Shown piece after piece: positions 25,188-31,825 of a stretch of DNA of 34,173 nt (its first letter is position 1; every line of letters begins with the position of its first letter). The notes below the pieces were generated by a model. The model saw nothing but the letters and a program-made list of their open reading frames with translations. It did no database searches and was not told the DNA's origin. A program made the position numbers and the translations under genes. Source of the DNA: a virus; the IMG/VR virus record IMGVR_UViG_3300046492_000243, positions 1 through 34,173 of that record. One strand, written 5' to 3'.

Positions 25188-25968
25188 GCTGATTCCCTCG
25201 GCCGGCTGCAGCGCTCGAACGATGGGCTGCGCGGGGTTGGATTACATGGTGTTTGGCGAAGCGTTCTTCTACCGCGACACCAACGCTTTCGGCCAAGTCC
25301 TGGAGCTGCAGCACCTGGCAGCGATCAACATGCGGATCAAGGTCGACGGAGGCTTCCGGATGCTGCTGCCCGACAACAAGTTCATGGACTTCGATCAGGA
25401 CGAGATCGAGCACGTGCTCGACTATGACGTGGAACAGAACATCTACGGGGTGCCGGACTACCTGGGCGGCATGCAGGCACTGCTGCTCAACGAAGCCGCC
25501 ACGTTGTTCCGCCGGCGCTACTACAGCAACGGTGCCCACGCCGGTTACATCTTCTACACCAACGACCCGGACCTGACCGAGGAGGACGAGGACAACCTGC
25601 GCGCGCAGATCAGCTCCAGCAAGGGTGTGGGCAACTTCCGATCAATGTTCGTCAACATCCCGAACGGCAAAGAGAACGCCATCCAGATCATCCCCGTGGG
25701 CGACTTCCAAGCCAAAGACGAGCTGGAGAAGGTGAAGAACATCACCCGCAACGACGTGATTGCCGCTTGGCGAATGAACCCAGCGCTCGCCGGCATCATT
25801 CCGGAGAACAGCGGTGGTTTTGGCGACATCGAAAAGATTGACCGGGTCTATACCAGCAATGAGATCCGGCCGATTTGTCAGCTGTTCGACCAGGTGAATG
25901 CCACGCTACGCCCGGACAGGCGAATTAGCTGGAAAACCCCAAAAGAAGACGAAAAAACCACTGACTAA
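24934..25968 (+). CDS. Portal protein, gpQ-like
   Basis: A 344-residue P2-type portal. It contains FTFGEPEQVLSGNIGEYLGVFL, YGVPDYLGGMQALLLNEAATLFRRRYYSNGAHAGYI and WRMNPALAGIIPENSGGFGDIEK, the strongest family signatures. The ATG at 24934 follows GTGGAA; a GTG at 24925 is in frame. It forms the ring at the capsid vertex to which terminase docks. Confidence 0.93.
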   Translation: MPKHRRRNRPVNQQAQQQQPMRAFTFGEPEQVLSGNIGEYLGVFLSDDGEIYKPPVSRPGLAKLLRANAHHGAIPKFKRNLLLRELIPSAGCSARTMGCAGLDYMVFGEAFFYRDTNAFGQVLELQHLAAINMRIKVDGGFRMLLPDNKFMDFDQDEIEHVLDYDVEQNIYGVPDYLGGMQALLLNEAATLFRRRYYSNGAHAGYIFYTNDPDLTEEDEDNLRAQISSSKGVGNFRSMFVNIPNGKENAIQIIPVGDFQAKDELEKVKNITRNDVIAAWRMNPALAGIIPENSGGFGDIEKIDRVYTSNEIRPICQLFDQVNATLRPDRRISWKTPKEDEKTTD

Positions 25969-25981
25969 ATACACAGTATTA

Positions 25982-25994
25982 GGTGATTATCACC
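25982..25994. promoter_or_regulatory. Palindrome before ogr-like gene
   Basis: GGTGAT-T-ATCACC is a perfect 13-base palindrome 47 bases before the start of the zinc-finger activator gene. It may be an operator for that gene; no second copy was found. Confidence 0.35.
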
Positions 25995-26040
25995 ATAGGT
26001 GACGGCATAATGATGGCTCTGAAACCCTGGGGAGGGAACC

Positions 26041-26301
26041 ATGCGAATCTACTGCACTGCCTGCGACTACAAAGGACGTATCAGTTCACGGGAGGAAATT
26101 ACTCGTGGCTATGTGAAGCTCTACTGCCAGTGCCTGGACGCGAAGTGCGGGCACACTTGGGTATCCGAACTTACATTCAAGCATTCCTTGAGACTTCCAG
26201 CCCAACACCTCGACACACTCCTTCTAGAGAGAATCAGAAGTTTGCCGGCGGATCAGCAGCAAGAACTGTTCCTGCAGGTCGGCTCCTCGCAACCAGGCTG
26301 A
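26041..26301 (+). CDS. ogr: Ogr/Delta-type zinc-finger late activator
   Basis: An 86-residue protein with Cys5-X2-Cys8-X22-Cys31-X4-Cys36, the spacing of P2 Ogr and P4 Delta zinc proteins, followed by a short helical tail. GGAGGG lies 4 bases before the ATG. In P2 the protein contacts the RNA polymerase alpha subunit to start late transcription. Its target here should be the divergent region at 22968-23129. An additional cysteine (C29) lies next to the motif. Confidence 0.85.
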   Translation: MRIYCTACDYKGRISSREEITRGYVKLYCQCLDAKCGHTWVSELTFKHSLRLPAQHLDTLLLERIRSLPADQQQELFLQVGSSQPG

Positions 26302-26590
26302 CCCAAGTACCCTGTTCGCAACATCCTCGACGCGCCCCAGCCTCCCCGCTCTCGTGGCCCCACTGCACATCTCTCAACACCCACACCGGAATGCCTGCAG
26401 CGCAGGCATATAAGCCGCCTGCACCATCTCAGCTGATACCCACAACTCTGGCGCGGCGGAACCCGCGCAGCGGCCGGTGGTCTGACAATTTCGCCCCAAA
26501 AATCTCAGCCGCGCCGCCCGATCGTGCCCGCGACCGCCGCTCGCAAATTTCGATTGCACCTCGGCGCGCCCAATTACTGCTTTTGACGCC

Positions 26591-26673
26591 TGCTGGATCC
26601 ACGGCACTGGGTGCCGGGTATCCAGCACCGGGTGCAGGGCACTGCCCTGCCGCTGGGCGGGCGCGTAGCCCGC
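26591..26673. repeat. Cluster of three hairpins
   Basis: Three hairpins follow each other: TGCTGGAT ... ATCCAGCA (26591-26627) with an inner CGGCAC-TGG-GTGCCG; GCAGGGCA-C-TGCCCTGC (26634-26650); and GCGGGC-GCGTA-GCCCGC (26657-26673), followed by an A-rich run. The group could terminate transcription from the ogr side or be a replication or packaging signal. Confidence 0.6.
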
Positions 26674-26772
26674 GATCCTCATAAAAAATCTGAGCGCAGC
26701 GAACTGAGCCCTTGGGCGAAGGCATCATCTTGGACCCAACACACCGACCCTGTGGACACCTCGAAAGCCTCT

Positions 26773-26809
26773 TTTTATACCCAACGGGGGTGCTGAAGGG
26801 GGTATAAAA
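26773..26809. repeat. Inverted repeat TTTTATACCC / GGGTATAAAA
   Basis: Perfect 10-base arms at 26773-26782 and 26800-26809 with a 17-base spacer, next to an AT-rich stretch and 14 bases after a DnaA-box-like sequence. A binding site for the replication initiator is plausible. Confidence 0.5.
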
Positions 26810-27006
26810 TTCCATTTAATTCAAAGGCTTTCTGGTTGCCCCGTTTGCGCGCCGGCGGCGCGACTAAATCGCGCTGTAAAGGAGGCGTACACATGGCCGA
26901 TTGCCGCCATGGCGATGCACGGCGGGAGGTTGAGTGCTGAGATAGGATGTTTTCTCGACTGCCAGACGTAGCCTGGCCTCGCAGGGGATGCGATCGTGTC
27001 AGGGGG

Positions 27007-27912
27007 CTAGGTGTCTTTCTTGACCTGGATGCTGCGCATCAGGCGCGCCAGAGATTCGTCCACGCCACCAGGCCTACTGTCGGGTGCCTGGGAAGCCCTA
27101 ACACGACCGGGTGAATTGACCTGCTCTGGCATCTCCCCCTGGCTGTGAGCCACCTTGCGTGCCTCACTACGTTCCCAGTTAGTACGTGACTTCTCGCGCC
27201 GTAAGGCTTCCAGGGACGCCTTCTCCTGACGCGCTAGGCGAAGCCCGCTGATGTCACGCAGCTCCTTTTCACGCTTCTTCAGCGCGGCCTTTTTCGCCCG
27301 ATGCCAGAGGTACCGTACACCGAGGTCAGCAAAGAACTTTTCAGTGAATCGCACCAGGACACGAGTTCGCACCAGGTTAAGTCCAGCTTCGTCCTTTTCA
27401 TCCAAGCGAATTTTCTCGACGCGCCGGTAAACATAGTCGGCCAGTTCCATGCTGTGCAGCAGGCGGTTGAAGGACGCAGCAGAGACGCCGCTATCCTCTG
27501 CGACACCGCACTGGGTGTTGAGGAAAAACTGCCCCCGCTCGACGTCGAGCCATCCCATAACGCCTGTCGCCAGATCCAGGCGTAGAAGCATCTGCTCGGC
27601 AACCTTAGCCAGCGCATCGAATTTCTCAGAGCGTGTACGGCGGCCACCGTGAATGGTGTCCAGATCGCGTAGGTACATACCGCGCAGGTCGCCGATTTGG
27701 CTCAGGCGCTTGAACGCCATCCGCAGAAGGGGGTTTTTGAGCTGCTGGCCAGTCAACCGGCGGGGAGCGGAATACCGGGGTGCGCGAGCAGGCGCTCGCA
27801 GAGCCGCGTGGGGATCTTTCTTGTCGCGATGCACAGCAGTAGGTCGGCCATTTCTGGGGCCGGCCTTGCGGTCGCTCGTTCGCGATTTGATGTCCTTATC
27901 CGGCGGAGTCAC
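27007..27912 (-). CDS. IncFII RepA-like replication initiator
   Basis: A 301-residue basic protein. Residues 60-225 resemble plasmid IncFII-type RepA proteins (RLSQIGDLRGMYLRDLDTI; KFDALAKVAEQMLLRLDLAT; DSGVSAASFNRLLHSMELADYVYRRVEK; VLVRFTEKFFADLGVRYLW), a winged-helix initiator for theta replication. The N-terminus is Arg/Lys/Pro-rich and the C-terminus is charged and probably disordered. It overlaps the previous gene by 4 bases and so is expressed from the cro promoter as an early lytic gene. P2-like phages normally use a rolling-circle gpA instead; none is present here. Confidence 0.75.
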   Translation of the reverse strand: MTPPDKDIKSRTSDRKAGPRNGRPTAVHRDKKDPHAALRAPARAPRYSAPRRLTGQQLKNPLLRMAFKRLSQIGDLRGMYLRDLDTIHGGRRTRSEKFDALAKVAEQMLLRLDLATGVMGWLDVERGQFFLNTQCGVAEDSGVSAASFNRLLHSMELADYVYRRVEKIRLDEKDEAGLNLVRTRVLVRFTEKFFADLGVRYLWHRAKKAALKKREKELRDISGLRLARQEKASLEALRREKSRTNWERSEARKVAHSQGEMPEQVNSPGRVRASQAPDSRPGGVDESLARLMRSIQVKKDT

Positions 27913-28541
27913 AGGCGGGTATTCACCTGTTGCAGGATAGGTTTCTGGTGCTGCTCGAGCAGCACGTCTTCGGCACGCGAGCGAAGCTCACAGCACCGCG
28001 CTTCGACTGACCGGAGCCTATCGACAAAGCTAGGTAGCTTGTCGATGTCTTGGAGGTCGATATGACCGTCTGCAAGGATCTCGCTGCCCAGGGCAACTGT
28101 ATCGCCCAGCCTGGCCACGAGCAGGCCGAACGCACACAGCGGATTGCCGTCACCTTCCTGCTCGCGTGCGCCAGTCAGACCGTGACGACTGGCAAGCTCA
28201 TTGATGCAATCGTCTTTGAATTCGCCGTCAAGAGCTTCTACCCAGGCCTCTTCAAGCCAGCACGGCAAATCCACCTCGCCGTTGAGCCAGCGGCCAACAC
28301 GACGCAGCCAGGCCCCTGATGCTCTCAGAAACGCCGGCGCGTCGTTGCCCTTGGCCAGTTCGTCGAAATCGGGCACGTCCTTGCTAGCAGCCTTGTCTGG
28401 AACGATGCGATGCAGATTGCTGCTTAGTAACTGGGCAAAGTCGTCCTGGCTGAAACCGGTGCGCGCGATCATCTCAACGGCATGGGCCACCAGCACCTGA
28501 TCACGGGACATGGACATCTGTCCTGGATTGGACGTGTTCAT
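27909..28541 (-). CDS. Early protein between cro and repA, unknown function
   Basis: A 210-residue acidic protein, overlapping cro and repA by 4 bases on each side. The first 60 residues have a helical, HTH-like look (MSRDQVLVAHAVEMIARTGFSQDDFAQLL), and the last 50 are a coiled coil (DRLRSVEARCCELRSRAEDVLLEQ). I recognise no family. Coupling to repA suggests a replication accessory or regulatory role, which is inference. Confidence 0.65.
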   Translation of the reverse strand: MNTSNPGQMSMSRDQVLVAHAVEMIARTGFSQDDFAQLLSSNLHRIVPDKAASKDVPDFDELAKGNDAPAFLRASGAWLRRVGRWLNGEVDLPCWLEEAWVEALDGEFKDDCINELASRHGLTGAREQEGDGNPLCAFGLLVARLGDTVALGSEILADGHIDLQDIDKLPSFVDRLRSVEARCCELRSRAEDVLLEQHQKPILQQVNTRL

Positions 28542-28795
28542 ACGAGCTTCTGCCCAATAACCTGCGAGTCACCACCAGCGGTCCCGCCCCCTAACTGGGG
28601 CGTAGGAAGGACTTTGTTTGATGGAAATGGGCGCAGTTCTTCAGCTGTGTAGGAGCCATCAGCGTGCACAGACACGATGATTTTCCGACCCAACCTGATT
28701 GCCTTATGTACGGCAGCGGGAGTGACCCCGAAGGCTTCCGCAACCGCTGCCTGACCAATTTTGGCGGCTAATTCAGACAATGAGATTTGATTCAT
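28538..28795 (-). CDS. cro: Cro-like repressor
   Basis: An 85-residue protein whose first 62 residues closely follow lambda Cro: a helix-turn-helix (GQAAVAEAFGVTPAAVHKAI), then GRKIIVSVHADGSYTAEELRPFPSNK, matching Cro's beta strand region and C-terminal segment. The ATG at 28795 fits the Cro start. It is divergent from cI across 181 bases holding the operators and is the first gene of the early operon. Confidence 0.88.
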   Translation of the reverse strand: MNQISLSELAAKIGQAAVAEAFGVTPAAVHKAIRLGRKIIVSVHADGSYTAEELRPFPSNKVLPTPQLGGGTAGGDSQVIGQKLV

Positions 28796-28827
28796 AACAG
28801 GGCATCTCTGGGTAGACGCCACAATAT

Positions 28828-28907
28828 TAACCTGAGGTATCGTCGGCCGCAACAGAAAAGATACCTGGGGTATTTTTATGGACTCTGTAATAAGAAACCT
28901 TGGGTAT
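28828..28907. promoter_or_regulatory. Three CI/Cro operators between cro and cI
   Basis: Three 13-base sites are TAACCTGAGGTAT (28828-28840), ATACCTGGGGTAT (28861-28873) and AAACCTTGGGTAT (28895-28907), spaced 33 and 34 bases start to start, about three helical turns. A weaker fourth (28928-28940) keeps the same spacing. The dyad consensus is ATACCTNAGGTAT. The arrangement recalls the triple operators of lambda OR, though spacing is wider. Confidence 0.8.
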
Positions 28908-28934
28908 TTTACGAACGGTCACTAACGATGCCGC

Positions 28935-28957
28935 AGGTAAATTATTTTAATTTACCT
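28935..28957. promoter_or_regulatory. 23-base palindrome before cI
   Basis: AGGTAAATTA-TTT-TAATTTACCT is a perfect 10-base-arm palindrome 19 bases before the cI start. It includes the same ACCT/AGGT half-sites as the operators but with wider spacing and an AT-rich centre, so it may be a different site or part of the cI promoter. Confidence 0.6.
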
Positions 28958-28976
28958 CCGGTTTATCATTGCCCCC

Positions 28977-29696
28977 ATGAATAAGAAGCCACCCCTTCCC
29001 CCCGAGCTTTTCGATGAGTGCAAAGCTGCCAACGAGCTCTACCTCTCGAAGAAAAAAGAACTCAACTTAAACAAGCGAAAGATTGCCGATGAAATCGGCG
29101 TGAGTCCTGCTGCAGTGGCTCACTACCTGAACGGCATCAACGCACTGAACATCAAGTTTGCGTCCGCCTTGGCAAAGCTTTTGGGCGAGCCAGTTGAAAA
29201 GTTCAGCCCGCGTCTCGCTGCGGAAATTTCGGGGCTTGCGGCAACCACTGGGCATGCCAATGTCAGCCCAATGCTGCAGCCATATAGAGACGGCAGGGAA
29301 TATCCGCTAATAACTTGGGTAGACGCTGGCCAAGGGATCGAGTCGTTAGCCAGTTACCCGTCGGGCATCTCTGACGAGTGGCTTAGCTCTACGGAAAATG
29401 CTGGTCCAAAGGGCTATTGGTTGAGGGTCAAGGGCAAATCCATGACCTCTGACAGCCACCCTACTTTTCCAGAAGGCACACCCATCCTGATCCGTCCTGA
29501 GGGCTTTGATGTCATCAGCGGGAAATTTTATGTTGCTCGAAACACTGTCAGTGGAGAGACGACATTCAAGCAGTACACGATGGATGCGGGTGTCGGTTAC
29601 CTGGTGCCGCTCAATCCCAGCTATCAACCGGTTGTACTGGACGGCAACTGGGAAATCATCGGCCGGGCGATCGACGCCAAAATCACCGGAATGTAG
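28977..29696 (+). CDS. cI: CI-like repressor with S24 self-cleavage domain
   Basis: A 239-residue lambda-type repressor. The N-terminal HTH is at about 33-58 (KRKIADEIGVSPAAVAHYLNG). The C-terminal LexA/S24 domain shows the cleavage pair Ala117-Gly118 (WVDAGQG), the nucleophile Ser155 (VKGKSM) and the general base Lys198 (GETTFKQY). RecA-stimulated self-cleavage and SOS induction are therefore expected. It is divergent from cro and followed after 23 bases by a gene that probably shares its transcript. Confidence 0.92.
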   Translation: MNKKPPLPPELFDECKAANELYLSKKKELNLNKRKIADEIGVSPAAVAHYLNGINALNIKFASALAKLLGEPVEKFSPRLAAEISGLAATTGHANVSPMLQPYRDGREYPLITWVDAGQGIESLASYPSGISDEWLSSTENAGPKGYWLRVKGKSMTSDSHPTFPEGTPILIRPEGFDVISGKFYVARNTVSGETTFKQYTMDAGVGYLVPLNPSYQPVVLDGNWEIIGRAIDAKITGM

Positions 29697-29719
29697 CCAG
29701 TGCCAACCAAGGAAAAATC

Positions 29720-30271
29720 ATGTTCATAACGCAACCAGGTAATCCAGCATTAGCTTATGTGGAGGATTTCTGCCGGTACGTAGCTCAAGATCAGGTCCCC
29801 ATTGTCATCCCGTACAAACCGCTGGTTGGCAAGCCACAGAACGAATGTTTCAGCATCGTTCCAGAGCAAGTCGTCGCTGAGGGTGGAAAACAGCTGATAG
29901 GCTGGGCGATCTGGGAGACTTCCGGTCTGTACATCGAGGCCGAGTTCCACACTGTCTGGCAAGATCCACAAGGGAACCTTATTGACCTGACTCCTCGTCG
30001 CTACCAATTCGAGACCATCCTCTTTCTGCCCGACCCTCGCCGAGAATATCGCGGCAGACAGGTCGATAACATCCGTCGCCCGCTGGTGGATGATCTGGAC
30101 GTAATTCGCTTTCTGCACCTCGCAACAAGGCGCTTCGAGATACTCAACAAGGGCGACTTGGCCGATCAACATGGAGAACTCGCCCTTCCACCCCGTGTCC
30201 TGCGGGATTACCGGAAGGTAGAAAAGGAAGTGATGCAGCTTCAACATCGGCTTATTCGCCGCTACGAGTGA
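29720..30271 (+). CDS. Lysogeny-expressed gene behind cI, unknown function
   Basis: A 183-residue soluble protein. The central part (GGKQLIGWAIWETSGLYIEAEFHTVWQDPQGNLIDLTPRR) resembles a widespread uncharacterised motif with GW.IWE and EFH.VW.DP.G.L.D.TP. The C-terminal third is basic and helical. AAGGAA is 6 bases before the ATG, and only 23 bases separate it from cI, so it should be expressed in the lysogen. Such genes often modify the host or exclude other phages; that is inference. The enzymatic nature is unknown. Confidence 0.65.
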   Translation: MFITQPGNPALAYVEDFCRYVAQDQVPIVIPYKPLVGKPQNECFSIVPEQVVAEGGKQLIGWAIWETSGLYIEAEFHTVWQDPQGNLIDLTPRRYQFETILFLPDPRREYRGRQVDNIRRPLVDDLDVIRFLHLATRRFEILNKGDLADQHGELALPPRVLRDYRKVEKEVMQLQHRLIRRYE

Positions 30272-30309
30272 AGTAGCCCCGATGCTGCGCGGCTTCTGAA
30301 TCAATGTTT

Positions 30310-30609
30310 TCATGATGGCACCTGCTGGGCACGTTTACGCGGCTCAGGTGTATTCTGTATGTCTAGACCTGGTGGTGCGCTATGGACCACGATATGGCCC
30401 TGCCCGATCTTGAAGTTCTTGATCACCGCGATGCACACGTTCCACGCCTCACGCGCCACCGCTTCGCCAGATTCAACCACGTTGCCCTGGTCATCGATGA
30501 TCGCCAGGCGCGCAGGCCGGCCATCCGCTGTGGTGAACTTGTAACCGCTGGTGACGTTGGCAGCGATACGGCCATTTTCCAAGGTTCCTGTCTCCGGGAT
30601 ACCGATCAT
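30310..30609 (-). CDS. Third gene of second CI-type operon, unknown
   Basis: A 99-residue protein, beta-rich (GYKFTTADGRPARLAIIDDQGNVVESG) with no recognised family. Its ATG overlaps the stop of the preceding gene (ATGA). It ends 38 bases from the convergent plus-strand gene. Its place in an operon under phage operators suggests early lytic expression. Confidence 0.65.
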   Translation of the reverse strand: MIGIPETGTLENGRIAANVTSGYKFTTADGRPARLAIIDDQGNVVESGEAVAREAWNVCIAVIKNFKIGQGHIVVHSAPPGLDIQNTPEPRKRAQQVPS

Positions 30610-30842
30610 GGCCGTGTTCCTTGTTCAGTTTGGTCCGTGTACTTGTTTACGATCAACGCGATGGTATTTGCGTGCGATGCCCGATCGATCTGGGCGCTGT
30701 CGATAGCCGGCCAATTCTCGGATTGGATAGCAGAATCGATACCCAAGTTCGCGCTTCTCCAACCCGACACGCTATGCGAAAGGATCTGCCTGTCTTGCTC
30801 TGAAAAGCCGGCCAATATCAATAGGAGCTGAGAGTTGGTCAT
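30606..30842 (-). CDS. Second gene of second CI-type operon, unknown
   Basis: A 78-residue small protein, starting at ATG 30842 with AAGGAG 6 bases upstream and overlapping the preceding stop (ATGA). It contains a helical FSEQDRQILSHSVSGW segment. No family recognised. An ATG at 30848 is also in frame but lacks proper spacing. Confidence 0.65.
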   Translation of the reverse strand: MTNSQLLLILAGFSEQDRQILSHSVSGWRSANLGIDSAIQSENWPAIDSAQIDRASHANTIALIVNKYTDQTEQGTRP

Positions 30843-31378
30843 TGCCACTCCTTGATTTCGCGGACGAAATTGGAGAGCAGGTCGTAGGCTTTATCAGGAT
30901 CTGCGGGCATCAGCGCCGGAGCCGAAATACCGGCACCACCCAATAAAAATCTGAAATACGTCTGTTCTGGATTCTCAGCGGCTGTTGTCAGTAGCAACCT
31001 CAGGTCATGCATTCCCGACTGCGGCAACAGATAGAGTCCACGGCGGCTTGTTGCAGCATTGCGCAACAAGAACTCCAGATCCCGATCGAGGATAGGCTGG
31101 GCCATACGTTCGTAATGCACGTTGGCCAGCTCTTCTACGAACTGCTCGACCCTATGAGCCGTATCGCCCTGAAGGCCGAGGGTAAGCGTGTTTACCGTCT
31201 CACCCAACCGGACCTGCACAGCAACGTCGGAACCACATTGCTCGATCGTCAAATTGGCTAGGAGAAAACTCGGTGCGTAGTTGCAGACGAGAGGAAGGGG
31301 GAACACGCCGTTCTGTTTGACGTGCTCTGCCAGCTGCGCTCTGGCTTCAAATGAAAGGCTAAAGGTAGGGCGAATCAT
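30839..31378 (-). CDS. First gene of second CI-type operon, unknown
   Basis: A 179-residue protein. The ATG at 31378 has a perfect GGAGG 9 bases before it; an ATG at 31435 in the same frame does not. The protein has a beta-rich N-terminal half (FLLANLTIEQCGSDVAVQVRLGETVNTLTLGL) and a helical C-terminal half ending LLSNFVREIKEW. No family recognised. It lies 62 bases downstream of three operator sites, the same sequence as at cro/cI, so repression by CI in the lysogen is expected. Confidence 0.7.
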   Translation of the reverse strand: MIRPTFSLSFEARAQLAEHVKQNGVFPLPLVCNYAPSFLLANLTIEQCGSDVAVQVRLGETVNTLTLGLQGDTAHRVEQFVEELANVHYERMAQPILDRDLEFLLRNAATSRRGLYLLPQSGMHDLRLLLTTAAENPEQTYFRFLLGGAGISAPALMPADPDKAYDLLSNFVREIKEWQ

Positions 31379-31439
31379 GCGGTTGACCTCCGTTGAAATC
31401 AGGACACCACTTTGGGTTCCTGAGTTGACGGACATAGAT

Positions 31440-31493
31440 TAACCGCAGGTATCTTTTTAAATCAATACCTCAGGTATATAAAACCTGAGGTAT
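31440..31493. promoter_or_regulatory. Second operator cluster, three CI/Cro-type sites
   Basis: TAACCGCAGGTAT (31440-31452), ATACCTCAGGTAT (31465-31477, a near-perfect dyad) and AAACCTGAGGTAT (31481-31493) match the sites at the cro/cI region. They lie before the operon 31378-30310 and right after the DUF1654-like gene, and should bring the operon under CI/Cro control. Confidence 0.8.
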
Positions 31494-31502
31494 GCGTTTC
31501 CG

Positions 31503-31760
31503 TTAGCCCAAATGCTGATTCGTCCACGTCAGACCAACAGCCCCACATTCCAAACGTGTAACCCGCACGCAGTCCTCAACGTCCAGTTGGTCAAGCAAGC
31601 ACTCCCAGTCATCAAGCTTTTCACTTGCTAGTTTCGCAATGATCGTCCGTCTTCGCGTCTGCGCGGCCGAGCTATTGACCTGCCGATGAATGCGGCGGGA
31701 AAGCTGTTCGAATGGGGTATGCGATAGCTCAAGACCACCGGGATGGACGCTGTGGGACAT
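31503..31760 (-). CDS. DUF1654-like small protein under LexA control
   Basis: An 85-residue protein resembling the Pseudomonas DUF1654 family (LSRRIHRQVNSSAAQTRRR; LDDWECLLDQLD ... VRVTRLECGAVGLTW). AAGGAG is 6 bases before the ATG at 31760, and a LexA box lies 18 bases further up. Function of the family is not known to me. It lies just after the integrase in the same direction but has its own promoter region, so it should be induced by DNA damage. Confidence 0.7.
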   Translation of the reverse strand: MSHSVHPGGLELSHTPFEQLSRRIHRQVNSSAAQTRRRTIIAKLASEKLDDWECLLDQLDVEDCVRVTRLECGAVGLTWTNQHLG

Positions 31761-31777
31761 TAAACGCTCCTTGCCTG

Positions 31778-31797
31778 TACTGTACGTATAACCAGTA
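31778..31797. promoter_or_regulatory. LexA (SOS) box before DUF1654-like gene
   Basis: TACTGTACGTATAACCAGTA gives CTG-N10-CAG with matching TA flanks, the same format as the box at 4273-4294. Confidence 0.78.
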
Positions 31798-31825
31798 TAT
31801 GATAGCTCCTCGCCAGCCCACAACA

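Larger units (their letters stand above)
26302..27006. other. Structured non-coding region downstream of repA; candidate origin and/or packaging site
   Basis: About 700 bases without a convincing gene. It contains the hairpin cluster at 26591-26673, a DnaA-box-like TGTGGACAC at 26751 (7 of 9 consensus), an inverted repeat at 26773-26809, an AT-rich stretch at 26803-26826 and a CGCGCC-GGC-GGCGCG hairpin at 26848-26862. IncFII plasmids carry CIS and oriR just downstream of repA, which fits this place; a cos site is an alternative or additional content. A 15-codon frame (26893-26940) with AAAGGAGG upstream is also present. Confidence 0.45.

Noticed and set aside
26336-26365. GC-rich segment resembling a P2-type cos site on the minus strand
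   Set aside because: There is partial resemblance to the P2 cohesive end but not enough to call it; mapping of virion DNA ends would decide.
28800-28960. Operator repeats as a CRISPR array
   Set aside because: The repeats are short, imperfect 13-base dyads around a divergent promoter, and no cas gene is present.
30355-30375. Possible third LexA box near CTGTATGTCTAGACCTG
   Set aside because: The right half is CCTG rather than CAG at the needed distance, and it lies inside a gene.
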